Assembly: GCA_945957605.1 (NCBI GenBank)
Contig: CAMFLR010000019.1
Location: 62,001-126,000, forward strand
Reading direction: 5' to 3'
Source: an uncultured Isosphaeraceae bacterium
Lineage (GTDB): Bacteria > Planctomycetota > Planctomycetia > Isosphaerales > Isosphaeraceae
Length of the DNA stretch: 64,000 nt
The position numbers were made by a program, and so were the translations under genes. Below the pieces are notes generated by a model, which made no database searches, had not been told where the DNA came from, and saw nothing but the letters and a program-made list of their open reading frames with translations. Positions 7,879 through 15,657 of this stretch are shown here, piece after piece (positions within the stretch are counted from its first letter, which is position 1; every line of letters begins with the position of its first letter).

Positions 7879-10797
7879 ATGAAAGCGTTTCGGAATCGTC
7901 CCAGGCGCCTCGACCGGAATCATTTTCTCGCCGTTGAAGGATTGGAATCGCGGCAGTTGCTCACGTTCGGCGTGACTCAATATCCGCTCTCGTTGAGCAG
8001 CTTTTCGACTCAGGGAATTGCGACCGGGTCCGATGGAAACCTTTGGATCAGCGAACCGAACGTCGATGCCATCGGCATGTTTGATGTGACAACGCATCTG
8101 GAAACCAGCTTTTCATTGCCTCTTGGTAGTTCGCACCCGACGCAAATCGTCCCTGGGCCCGACGGTAATCTCTGGTTTGCCGACCTCAATCCGTTCCCCT
8201 CGTTTGCTTCGATCAATCCCTCAACTCACGTCGTGACGCAGTATCAGACTGGCTACACAGGTTCGTCGAGTTTCGGCGGGATCGCGTTCGACGGTAATGG
8301 CAAGCTCTGGGCAACGATCGGCTGCAGCGACGTCGCCAGGTTCGACCCGGTCACAAGTTCGTTCACCCAGTTCGCGACACCGACGTCCAATAGTCTCCCA
8401 ACTGGCATCACAACCGGTCCCGGCGGATCGATTTGGTTTACCGAAAACAGCGCGAATCAGATCGCCACGATCAACACAATCACGGACGCGATCACCGAAT
8501 ACCCAATCACCGGTACGGGCCCCGGTGTCGTCACGCTTGGACCTGACGGCAACTTCTGGTACACGCTCGTCTCGCCCACGAATTCGAGTAGTGCGAGCGC
8601 CGGAGCGATCGGCACGTTCAACGCTGCAACGCATGCGTCATCGGCGTACGCGACCTCGTCGCCGCCGCTTGCAGTCGCCAGCGGTCCTGGCAACAGCCTG
8701 ACGTTTGTGCAGAGCAATCAAAATCTCGGCGTAATCGACGCGTCTTCCAAGGCGATTTCCCAGGTCGCCACGCCCGGCGGCAGTCCGAGCGGTTTTCCCA
8801 TCAGCGTGACCACCGGCCCCGACGGCAACGCGTGGTACCTCAAATTCCAGAATCCCGGCGGCAGCATTGGATCGGTCAATTCGGCCGCGACAGACACGCA
8901 AACGTCTCTCACCGCCGCGCCAAATCCGGTGACTTCTGGCCAGAATGTCACATTCACTGCGACTGTCGCACCACTATCGGGTTCATCGGTGCCGACGGGC
9001 ATCGTGACGTTTCTCGATGGCACGACGATTCTGAGCACATCCACGCTCGATGCGTCGGGCGTCGCCACATTCACGACGAGCACGCTCTCTGCCGGTACGC
9101 ACCCGATTACAGTGCAGTATTACGGCGATGCGAATTTCGGTCAGAGTGTTTCCGCCGTCGTCAATCAGACGGTCAACCTGATCGGTACCACAACGACACT
9201 CGTGGCGACTCCGTCGACTACCACTTGGGGCAACGCTGTTACCTTGACCGCGAACGTGGTGGACGCAAATGGCGACCCGATCAGGCTCGGCACCGTTTAT
9301 TTCTACATCAAAGGGAATGTTCCCGAGCAAGGCCTGGTGGCGAACGTTCTTAATGGTGTTGGGTCGTACAAGATTGACCTTCTCGATGGTGGGTCATACC
9401 AATGGCTCGCCAAGTTCGAGCCTCAAGGAGATTTGGCGGGCAGCACTTCAAATATCGCAAATGTGGTCATTCAGCCGATCCCGACGACGCTCAGCCTGAC
9501 GTCAAACGTCGACTCACAACTGACCGGACAGCCCGTCGATTTCACTGCAACGCTCTCGGATGCCGGATCGATCTTCGACGCAAACGGCAGCCTCGTGACC
9601 TTCTACGACGGCTCTCAAGCGATTGGGACCGCGAATGTTTACACCAATGTTGCATCCTTCGGCATCTCCTCCCTCCCGGCAGGGCCGCACATCATTAGCG
9701 CGGTGTTCTCGGGCAATCCCAACCTGATCACGAGCACTTCGAACTCGGTTCTCCTGCAGATCACTCAGGCTCCGCCGGTTGCGACGACTCTCACGCTGAG
9801 CTCGAGCAATAATCCCCAAAATACAGGCCAGCCGGTTACCTTCACCGCCACTCTTGGATTCTCCTCGGCTCTCCACCCAACTGCGTCGATCGGGTTCTAC
9901 GATGGCTCGACATTGATCGGCACCGCGCCGATTATCAACGATTCAGCCAGCCTGACGGTTCCCCAGCTTTCCGCTGGAACGCACCTGATCAAGGCGGTCT
10001 ACGTTGGCGACGTCAACTTCGCGCCGAGCACCTCAAATACGCTTTCCCAAGTGATCAATCAGGTTGCTGCAACAACCACTTCCATTTACTTCACGCCGAA
10101 TCCAATTCCATTCAACTCGCCCTACAGCCTGACGATCACGGTCAAGCCATCTGTGCAATCCAAACACAATGCTTCGTTGACCGGGGTTGTGAGCGTGTAC
10201 TTCCAATCGAGCAATTTCACGCAGAGTTTGGGCAATTTCAAACTCGATTCTGCTGGCCAGGTCACACTTTCATACGCCTCGCCGTCTCCTTATCTCACGG
10301 GCCTCGTCACGTTCACTGCCATTTATTCCGGCGACGCTCACTATAACACCAGCACATCCGTCCCCAGCTATGCGACATTCAGCCTGCCCGATGGCCCGCT
10401 CGTTACGCTGATCACCACCGCCGGCAGTCACTCATCAACCAAAACGCTTGTCGTGCACGTCAACGAAGCACTTGACGCGATTACATCCCAGAATGTGAAT
10501 AACTATAAAATCGCCACGGCGAACGGGCGGTCGCGGATCAACGTCAAGCAAGCAGTATTCAACCCGCTCGACGACACCGTGACGCTCTCGTTGCGGTCCG
10601 CCGTGCCGATCAACGGTCGTTACAGTCTGACCATCGTCGGTACCGGCCAGCAAGGCGTGACCGACTCTTTCGGCCGCTTGCTCGACGGTCATTTCAAGGG
10701 GATTCCCGGAAGCAACTTCTCAACACCGTTAACATTCAAGAACCGCTTCGTCGCGCCGCGAGTGCCAGCGAAGCCCAAGGTCGCGCATAAACACTGA
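7879..10797 (+). CDS. Large surface protein: beta-propeller plus Ig-like repeats
   Basis: 972 residues from the ATG at 7879, with AAGGAG just upstream; the frame is open from 7810 but without a better start. The N-terminus is basic and carries 'LESRQLL' (residues 22-28), a signature of planctomycete exported proteins, instead of a classical signal peptide. Residues about 35-340 hold propeller repeats of the virginiamycin B lyase/NHL type ('GPDGNLWFADLN', 'GPGGSIWFTENSANQIATI', 'GPDGNFWYT'). From about 350 to 880 there are five Ig-like repeats of the Big_3_5 type ('PVTSGQNVTFTATVAP...GTVTFLDGTTIL...AGTHPITVQYYGD'). The C-terminal about 100 residues resemble another beta domain. Ser/Thr-rich and low in Cys, it fits a cell-surface or secreted adhesin-like protein. 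Propeller catalysis is unproven. Confidence 0.8.
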   Translation: MKAFRNRPRRLDRNHFLAVEGLESRQLLTFGVTQYPLSLSSFSTQGIATGSDGNLWISEPNVDAIGMFDVTTHLETSFSLPLGSSHPTQIVPGPDGNLWFADLNPFPSFASINPSTHVVTQYQTGYTGSSSFGGIAFDGNGKLWATIGCSDVARFDPVTSSFTQFATPTSNSLPTGITTGPGGSIWFTENSANQIATINTITDAITEYPITGTGPGVVTLGPDGNFWYTLVSPTNSSSASAGAIGTFNAATHASSAYATSSPPLAVASGPGNSLTFVQSNQNLGVIDASSKAISQVATPGGSPSGFPISVTTGPDGNAWYLKFQNPGGSIGSVNSAATDTQTSLTAAPNPVTSGQNVTFTATVAPLSGSSVPTGIVTFLDGTTILSTSTLDASGVATFTTSTLSAGTHPITVQYYGDANFGQSVSAVVNQTVNLIGTTTTLVATPSTTTWGNAVTLTANVVDANGDPIRLGTVYFYIKGNVPEQGLVANVLNGVGSYKIDLLDGGSYQWLAKFEPQGDLAGSTSNIANVVIQPIPTTLSLTSNVDSQLTGQPVDFTATLSDAGSIFDANGSLVTFYDGSQAIGTANVYTNVASFGISSLPAGPHIISAVFSGNPNLITSTSNSVLLQITQAPPVATTLTLSSSNNPQNTGQPVTFTATLGFSSALHPTASIGFYDGSTLIGTAPIINDSASLTVPQLSAGTHLIKAVYVGDVNFAPSTSNTLSQVINQVAATTTSIYFTPNPIPFNSPYSLTITVKPSVQSKHNASLTGVVSVYFQSSNFTQSLGNFKLDSAGQVTLSYASPSPYLTGLVTFTAIYSGDAHYNTSTSVPSYATFSLPDGPLVTLITTAGSHSSTKTLVVHVNEALDAITSQNVNNYKIATANGRSRINVKQAVFNPLDDTVTLSLRSAVPINGRYSLTIVGTGQQGVTDSFGRLLDGHFKGIPGSNFSTPLTFKNRFVAPRVPAKPKVAHKH

Positions 10798-11113
10798 TCG
10801 CCGACTTGGATTTGCAAGGACGTTCAGATCGACACTGAAACACCGGTGAGTGGTCGACTTGCTTCGTCGCGCGGGGACGCTGCGCATCGGGGATAAGCCA
10901 GGGACCGAACATAATTCGCTGAATATTTTCTCTATATATCCTAAATTCCCATCCAAAAATCCCCGACCTGCAGAGAAAAGCTTAAAGGCGCGAAAACCGC
11001 TGCGTGGGGCTCAAGCCTGACAATCTGCAAATCCGATAAGCGGATACGAGGGTAGGTCAGCCGCCGCGCCGGTGTCGTTCATGTCGGCGAGGACGTCTGA
11101 GGGAGGAAGACGG
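10798..11113 (+). other. Intergenic region, likely promoter of the cyclophilin protein
   Basis: 316 bases without a convincing gene. It contains an AT-rich block around 10918-10960 (TTCGCTGAATATTTTCTC then TATATATCC) that may be the promoter of the next gene. A GAGGGAGGAAG ribosome-binding site lies at about 11098-11108. No strong hairpin with a T-run was found after the stop at 10797. Confidence 0.4.
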
Positions 11114-13312
11114 ATGACGTTTCGATTTGAACGTGCGGCCTCGGATCGCCGGAAAAACGGGCTTCGCCTGCGAGCCAAAACCCGCGCGAACCTGCGGCTC
11201 GAATCGCTCGAAGGACGCGAGCTGCTGTCGACCGCCTCGCTTGCTTCCATTGCACCCATCACTTCGCCCGCCGGACTTGGCTACCAGGTCCCCCTCGACG
11301 GCTCGGCAAGCGGTGCAAGCACGCAAAATTACACCGCGACGTCCTCCAACAAGGACATCAAGGTAAGCGTTTCCACCGGTAAGTTCGTCACGTTTAATGT
11401 CACACACACGTCGAGCGGCGGGAACGACAAATCGTTCTCGGGCGCAATCACGTTCCAGCTCTTCGACGAGCTCACGCCAATTTCGGCCGCTCGCATCGAA
11501 AATCTCGTGACCACCGGTTTCTATAACGGCAAGAATTTCCACCGCATCTCGGCCGGATTCCCGGACTCGAACGGGTTCATCGCCCAGGGTGGTTCGGTCA
11601 GCGGCACAGGCCTCGACTCCCCGCCGGCCGCCGGCCAGCCGGGCGGCTTGCCCACGACGGGTTATCCCTTCGTCGATGAATACGACCTCACGCTCGTAAA
11701 CAACGGCTTCGGTCAGCTCGCGCTCGCGAACGCCGGTAACGATACGAATACGTCGCAGTTCTACATCACGTCGAGCACGCCGCGGTTCCTCGACTTCAAC
11801 AAGACGATCTTCGGCCAGCTCGTCGCCGGTACTGACATCTACAAGGACATCATTGGCGTCGCCACGCAGTCGGGCTCGACCACGCCCGCCTCGCCGATCA
11901 CGATCACCACCGCGACGCTCTCGAACACCAACCCGAACGGCGTGGTGCACGTCGACACAACAGGTGCGACGCAGGGCGAAACCGGTACCGTCACCGTGAC
12001 TGCGACGGATCCGAGCTCGAACACGACGTCGACCCAGACGTTCAATGTCACGGTCGGCGCGACGAACGCCACCGCTCCGAGCGACCCGAACTCGAACGAG
12101 CGGCCGTTCATCAAGCAGAACTATCCCACGAGCCTGACGACCGGCCAGGGACAGCCGATCAAGTTCCTCATCCCGGCGGTTACAGCTCAGCCCAAGACCG
12201 ACACGCTGAGCTACATCGTTCAGGATAGCGTGAACTCGGCTGGAACCGGCTTCAACGCGGTCAAGAACGCGACTGCAACCGTCGACTCGAACGGCGTCGT
12301 GACGGTAACGCCCAACGCCGGCTTCTCCGGAACGATCAACCTGCTGATCGGCGTGCGTAACCAGGTCGATCACAGCGGCGCAGGCGTGACCAGCCCCGGC
12401 AATTACGACACCCACAACGTCACGCTGACCGTGAACGCCGATTCGACGGCTGTCGGCCAGGTGCCGATCACGGTTCCCGTCACCGCCGGTGCAACGGCTA
12501 ACACGCCCGTGACCGTTCAGCTCAACGGCGTCTCGGGTAATCCTGGATCAAGCCAGGGGCTGACCTACGCGATCGTCACCCAGCCGACAAACGGCACGCT
12601 CTCGAACCTCAACGCGACCACCGGTACCGTCACCTACACCGCCAATCCCGGCTTCAAGGGGACGGACACCTTCACTTACAACGCCACCAGCACTGGTTCG
12701 CCGACGCCGAACTTCGTCAGCAACACCAGTACGGTGACGTTGAACGTCTCGCTCGGACAGACGGGTGCTGTGCGGCAGATCGACAACGTCCTCGTGATCA
12801 CCCCGCCGCCGCGGTTCGACGGCAAGGGGAACGTCATCTCGGTCGACCTCGTGAACGGCGCGATTCAAACGACGGTCAACGGTGTAATCGACTCGCAGCA
12901 GCCGACACCGGCGCAGATTGATTCGATCGTCATCTACGGTACGCCGCTCAAGGACTCGATCACCGTCTCTCCGTCGATCGACATTCCCACAACGATCGAC
13001 GGCGGCCACGGCGGTGTGAACTTCCTCACCGCTGGTGGTGGTGATGCACAGATTCACGCCTGGTTCGGCAAGAACGTGACACAGGGCGGTGTTGGCTTCA
13101 ATAGCACCGTCGGCCGGCTCGGACACGTGAAGGTCAAGAAGAGCTCGGGCACCGACCAGGTCTTCCTGAGCACGATCAACCCGGCGAAGCACGTGCCGTT
13201 CGGCAAGGTGAAGCACGGCAAACCCGCCAGCCCCGGCTCGTTCTACAAGTTCGTGGGCAAGCATCTCGTGAAGACCAAGCAGCCGGTCACCACCCGAGTC
13301 CGCCAGGGCTAA
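11114..13312 (+). CDS. Exported cyclophilin-type peptidyl-prolyl isomerase with repeat domains
   Basis: 732 residues from the ATG at 11114, preceded by GAGGGAGGAAG; an in-frame ATG at 11072 has no such site. The N-terminus has 'RLESLEGRELLS' (residues 29-39), the planctomycete export signature. Residues about 105-250 form a cyclophilin domain: 'ITFQLFDELTP', 'FYNGKNFHRI' (FHR at 142-144), 'FIAQGG' (155-160) and 'TNTSQFYIT' (211-219), which keep key substrate-site residues of the family. Residues 280-560 are cadherin/Big-like beta repeats, including 'TYTANPGFKGTDTFTYNAT'. The C-terminus has 'DSITVSPSIDIPTTIDGGHGGVNFLTAGGGD', a Gly-rich repeat-like end. It probably assists folding at the cell surface or is a structural surface protein that borrowed the fold. 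Confidence 0.85.
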   Translation: MTFRFERAASDRRKNGLRLRAKTRANLRLESLEGRELLSTASLASIAPITSPAGLGYQVPLDGSASGASTQNYTATSSNKDIKVSVSTGKFVTFNVTHTSSGGNDKSFSGAITFQLFDELTPISAARIENLVTTGFYNGKNFHRISAGFPDSNGFIAQGGSVSGTGLDSPPAAGQPGGLPTTGYPFVDEYDLTLVNNGFGQLALANAGNDTNTSQFYITSSTPRFLDFNKTIFGQLVAGTDIYKDIIGVATQSGSTTPASPITITTATLSNTNPNGVVHVDTTGATQGETGTVTVTATDPSSNTTSTQTFNVTVGATNATAPSDPNSNERPFIKQNYPTSLTTGQGQPIKFLIPAVTAQPKTDTLSYIVQDSVNSAGTGFNAVKNATATVDSNGVVTVTPNAGFSGTINLLIGVRNQVDHSGAGVTSPGNYDTHNVTLTVNADSTAVGQVPITVPVTAGATANTPVTVQLNGVSGNPGSSQGLTYAIVTQPTNGTLSNLNATTGTVTYTANPGFKGTDTFTYNATSTGSPTPNFVSNTSTVTLNVSLGQTGAVRQIDNVLVITPPPRFDGKGNVISVDLVNGAIQTTVNGVIDSQQPTPAQIDSIVIYGTPLKDSITVSPSIDIPTTIDGGHGGVNFLTAGGGDAQIHAWFGKNVTQGGVGFNSTVGRLGHVKVKKSSGTDQVFLSTINPAKHVPFGKVKHGKPASPGSFYKFVGKHLVKTKQPVTTRVRQG

Positions 13313-13337
13313 TCGACGCCACAAAAGCGATCACCAG

Positions 13338-13375
13338 GCCGCGGTTCTCGCCCCAAAGCGAGGATCGCGGCTTTT
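13338..13375. terminator. Bidirectional terminator between convergent genes
   Basis: GCCGCGGTTCTCGC (13338-13351) pairs with GCGAGGATCGCGGC (13358-13371) with few mismatches, followed by TTTT on the plus strand. It sits 25 bases after the plus-strand stop and just beyond the minus-strand stop at 13385, so it can serve both genes. Confidence 0.65.
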
Positions 13376-13384
13376 CGCGTTTAA

Positions 13385-14497
13385 TCAGAGAAACGCCGAC
13401 GACAAGATGTTTGATAGCCGGGCGAGATAATGCCCGGTCTCACCCTGCGGCTCGTTCGTCAGAATGACAACAAACGCGTCGCGATCGGGATCGGCCCACG
13501 CTACCGTCCCCGTCGAACCCCAGTGTCCAAATGCATTCGGGCCTGCCAGATCGCCGTAATGCGCCGATGTGCCCGGCCAATTGAGCCGCCAGCCCAGTCC
13601 CCAGGGACGTAGCTTCTTGTCGTCGTCCGGAAGCGCCGGGAATGACGCGAGTTGATTGGTCGTCATCGCGCGGACAGTCGCCGGCGAGAGAATGCGTCGA
13701 TCTCCCAGCCGCCCACCGCCCAACATCATCTGAAGCAACCGCCCATAATCGGCGGCAGACGTAGTCAGCCCACCCCAGGGCGCTCCGAGACCGAGCCAGT
13801 AAGACGAGTTCCAGTGCCAGTCGGTGCTCGCTTGTTCGGGAGCGATCCGCACGAGCGTTTGCCGCTCGCGCCGCTCGATTTTCATGCCCAGCGAGGTGCT
13901 CGTCATCCCCAGCGGCAGAAAGACTTCGCTCTCGAGGTATTCTGCGATTTGACGTCTCGTGATCCGCTCGACGACCGCGCTGAGCAGAGTGAACCCCATG
14001 CTTTGGTAGCGAAGGGCCGTACCAGGCTCGAAAAGCAGGGCGAGCTTGTTCGTCTCGTCGAGAAACGCCGAAATCGGAGCGTGCCGCGCCCGCAGTTGCT
14101 CGTTCGCCGGGAGCATATCAACGAGGCCCGATGTGTGCGTAAGCAAATGCCGGATTCGCACCCGTTCCTTGCCGTTCTGCCCGAAGTCAGCAACGTGATC
14201 GCAGACAAAGTCATCGAGCGCAACCAGGCCGCGTTCCACGAGCATCATTACAGCGATGGCGACGATCGGTTTCGTCAGTGACGCGGCAAGAAACAAAGCG
14301 TCGCGCTGCAGCAGCGGCGAGCCGGGTTCGGCCGACTGACGACCCGCAAGCCGCACTTCGGTGACACCGCTCTGACGCCCAAGCACAAAGGACGAAGCAA
14401 CGACTCGCTCTTGTTGTGCCCAGCGTTCGATCAGATCCGCGGCGATTTGTACGCGATCGGCGTCGATTCCGAGTTCGTGAAGCGCGTTTTCAGCCAT
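13385..14497 (-). CDS. Serine hydrolase of the beta-lactamase (class C/penicillin-binding protein) fold
   Basis: 370 residues from the ATG at 14497, preceded by GGAGG; the frame extends to 14587 but without a better start. The active-site SxxK is 'SLTK' (S73, K76) in 'FLAASLTKPIVAIAVMMLVERG', and 'LLTHTSGL' (118-125) is typical of the family. The second motif reads 'YQS' (164-166, replacing YxN) and a late 'GHWGSTG' corresponds to the KTG/HxG region. No signal peptide is seen, so it may be cytoplasmic. Members of this family include esterases and D-aminopeptidases as well as beta-lactamases; the sequence does not separate these. It converges with the cyclophilin gene. Confidence 0.85.
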   Translation of the reverse strand: MAENALHELGIDADRVQIAADLIERWAQQERVVASSFVLGRQSGVTEVRLAGRQSAEPGSPLLQRDALFLAASLTKPIVAIAVMMLVERGLVALDDFVCDHVADFGQNGKERVRIRHLLTHTSGLVDMLPANEQLRARHAPISAFLDETNKLALLFEPGTALRYQSMGFTLLSAVVERITRRQIAEYLESEVFLPLGMTSTSLGMKIERRERQTLVRIAPEQASTDWHWNSSYWLGLGAPWGGLTTSAADYGRLLQMMLGGGRLGDRRILSPATVRAMTTNQLASFPALPDDDKKLRPWGLGWRLNWPGTSAHYGDLAGPNAFGHWGSTGTVAWADPDRDAFVVILTNEPQGETGHYLARLSNILSSAFL

Positions 14498-14694
14498 GCA
14501 TCTGGCCTCCACAAATCGGCCGGCTGACGGGATATCGGCGAACCATGATTGACTGTAAGTAATTTTGGGGTAAAGGGTAACGAACAATTCCTCGCCGGTC
14601 GCCCGAAGCCAATTTCAATGGGAAACACTCGGCTTTGCTGCATGGTGCAACGGTCGATTTCGCGCGATCCTCATTATTCAGACCGAAACCCGAC

Positions 14695-14724
14695 TTGCCC
14701 AGGGGGTGGTCAGTTCGCTAGAAT
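14695..14724 (+). promoter_or_regulatory. Promoter of tRNA-Cys
   Basis: TTGCCC (14695-14700), 18 bases, TAGAAT (14719-14724). The start of the tRNA (14739) lies 15 bases after the -10 box, as expected for a tRNA promoter with a short leader. Confidence 0.6.
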
Positions 14725-14738
14725 CCTTCTGCAGTGCT

Positions 14739-14809
14739 GGCTCCGTAGCCAAGTGGTAAGGCAATGGTCTGCAAAACCGTCACCGCCGGTTCGAATCCGG
14801 CCGGAGCCT
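14739..14809 (+). tRNA. tRNA-Cys (anticodon GCA)
   Basis: The acceptor stem GGCTCCG (14739-14745) pairs with CGGAGCC (14802-14808), with T as discriminator at 14809, as usual for tRNA-Cys. The D arm is 'GCCAAGTGGTAAGGC', the anticodon loop carries GCA at 14771-14773, and the T arm is 'GCCGGTTCGAATCCGGC'. CCA is not encoded. It has its own promoter and terminator. Confidence 0.95.
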
Positions 14810-14819
14810 CTTGAATTTA

Positions 14820-14845
14820 AACCCCTTCCAACGAAGGGGTTTTTT
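14820..14845 (+). terminator. Terminator of tRNA-Cys
   Basis: AACCCCTTC (14820-14828), loop CAAC, GAAGGGGTT (14833-14841), followed by further T. A textbook rho-independent terminator 11 bases after the tRNA. Confidence 0.9.
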
Positions 14846-15201
14846 CATGCGCAGAGGCAACGAACTTTGATCACCTTCGAGTCGTTTTGCTGCCTGCACA
14901 CGTGATAAAACACCGGCTACAAGCATGATCTTTGAATGATAACTAATGAGTTATCATTTGAATCAATGATTGTGCGGCTACTTCAGCGTGCTTTCATCGT
15001 CAGCTCAGCGCGCACGTCGATCGGTCGGGCATCTCTGGCCGTCGATTCCGACACCGGTTCGATCAGTCGTGATCGAGTTTCAACGCACGCCCCTGATGGT
15101 GCGACGCAAGGCAGGGAAGGGGCAGGCGGAGTGCGAGGGGAGAGCCCGTCAACTACGCTATGCCATGGACCAGCGGAACAAATCGGCAAACCGGGAGCAA
15201 A
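14846..15201. other. Gene-poor gap between tRNA-Cys and the CxxCH microprotein
   Basis: 356 bases in which open frames exist on both strands but lack recognisable domains, ribosome-binding sites or consistent codon use. The only clear element is the AT-rich palindrome at 14935-14958, listed separately. Confidence 0.4.
14935..14958. repeat. AT-rich perfect palindrome, candidate operator
   Basis: AATGATAACT (14935-14944), spacer AATG, AGTTATCATT (14949-14958): a 10-base perfect inverted repeat in an otherwise GC-rich setting. It has no T-run, so a regulator-binding site is more likely than a terminator. The nearest gene is 244 bases away, so its target is unclear. Confidence 0.4.
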
Positions 15202-15417
15202 TCAGCGACGAACCGAAACCGTCTCACGCGAAACGAACGTGCGGCAGGCTTTGGACAGGTCGTGAACCTTGTGGCAAACTTCGCAACGCGTCACCACGGC
15301 TGTATCGTCGGTCGTGTTCGACTCGGTCTTCATTTGCGAGCCAATCACGAGAAGGATCGCCGCAATCCCCAGGAGATGGAGAAACGGATCACTGAGCCAG
15401 CCGAGAATCGTCTTCAT
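15202..15417 (-). CDS. Small membrane protein with one CxxCH motif
   Basis: 71 residues from the ATG at 15417, with GGAGGGG upstream. Residues about 10-28 ('DPFLHLLGIAAILLVIGSQ') form a membrane helix. The second half has 'RCEVCHKVHDL' (C45, C48, H49), a c-type heme-binding motif, plus a third Cys at 58. If heme is attached, the C-terminal half must face the periplasm. It follows hrpB on the same strand at a distance of 240 bases. It could be a monoheme cytochrome subunit or simply a Cys-motif membrane peptide; the longer frame to 15522 has no signal that supports an earlier start. Confidence 0.55.
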   Translation of the reverse strand: MKTILGWLSDPFLHLLGIAAILLVIGSQMKTESNTTDDTAVVTRCEVCHKVHDLSKACRTFVSRETVSVRR

Positions 15418-15657
15418 GGACCCCTCCGCGCATGGAACGAGACAGTTGACTAATCGATAGCTCACCCTAGTAAGTCGCCGGAACGGCAAAGGCGGTTGGA
15501 GAATGTCCGACCAGACATACACTGAATCGGCTGATCTGACTATAGGATACTTCGGACAAAACGACCCATTGTGGACACTGCTCGGTGAAAATTCCGAGAA
15601 TTGTCTATTCTTTTGACGCGAACCGTTCCTTTTTTGTTCACTGCGTACCCTAATTTT

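Noticed and set aside
11057..12415. 452-residue minus-strand open frame
   Set aside because: Antisense to the cyclophilin-domain protein, whose motifs are clear; the translation is low-complexity Arg/Val/Gly.
14936..15395. Overlapping plus-strand frames of 109 and 141 codons
   Set aside because: Mixed composition, no ribosome-binding site, no domain, and the second is antisense to the CxxCH microprotein.
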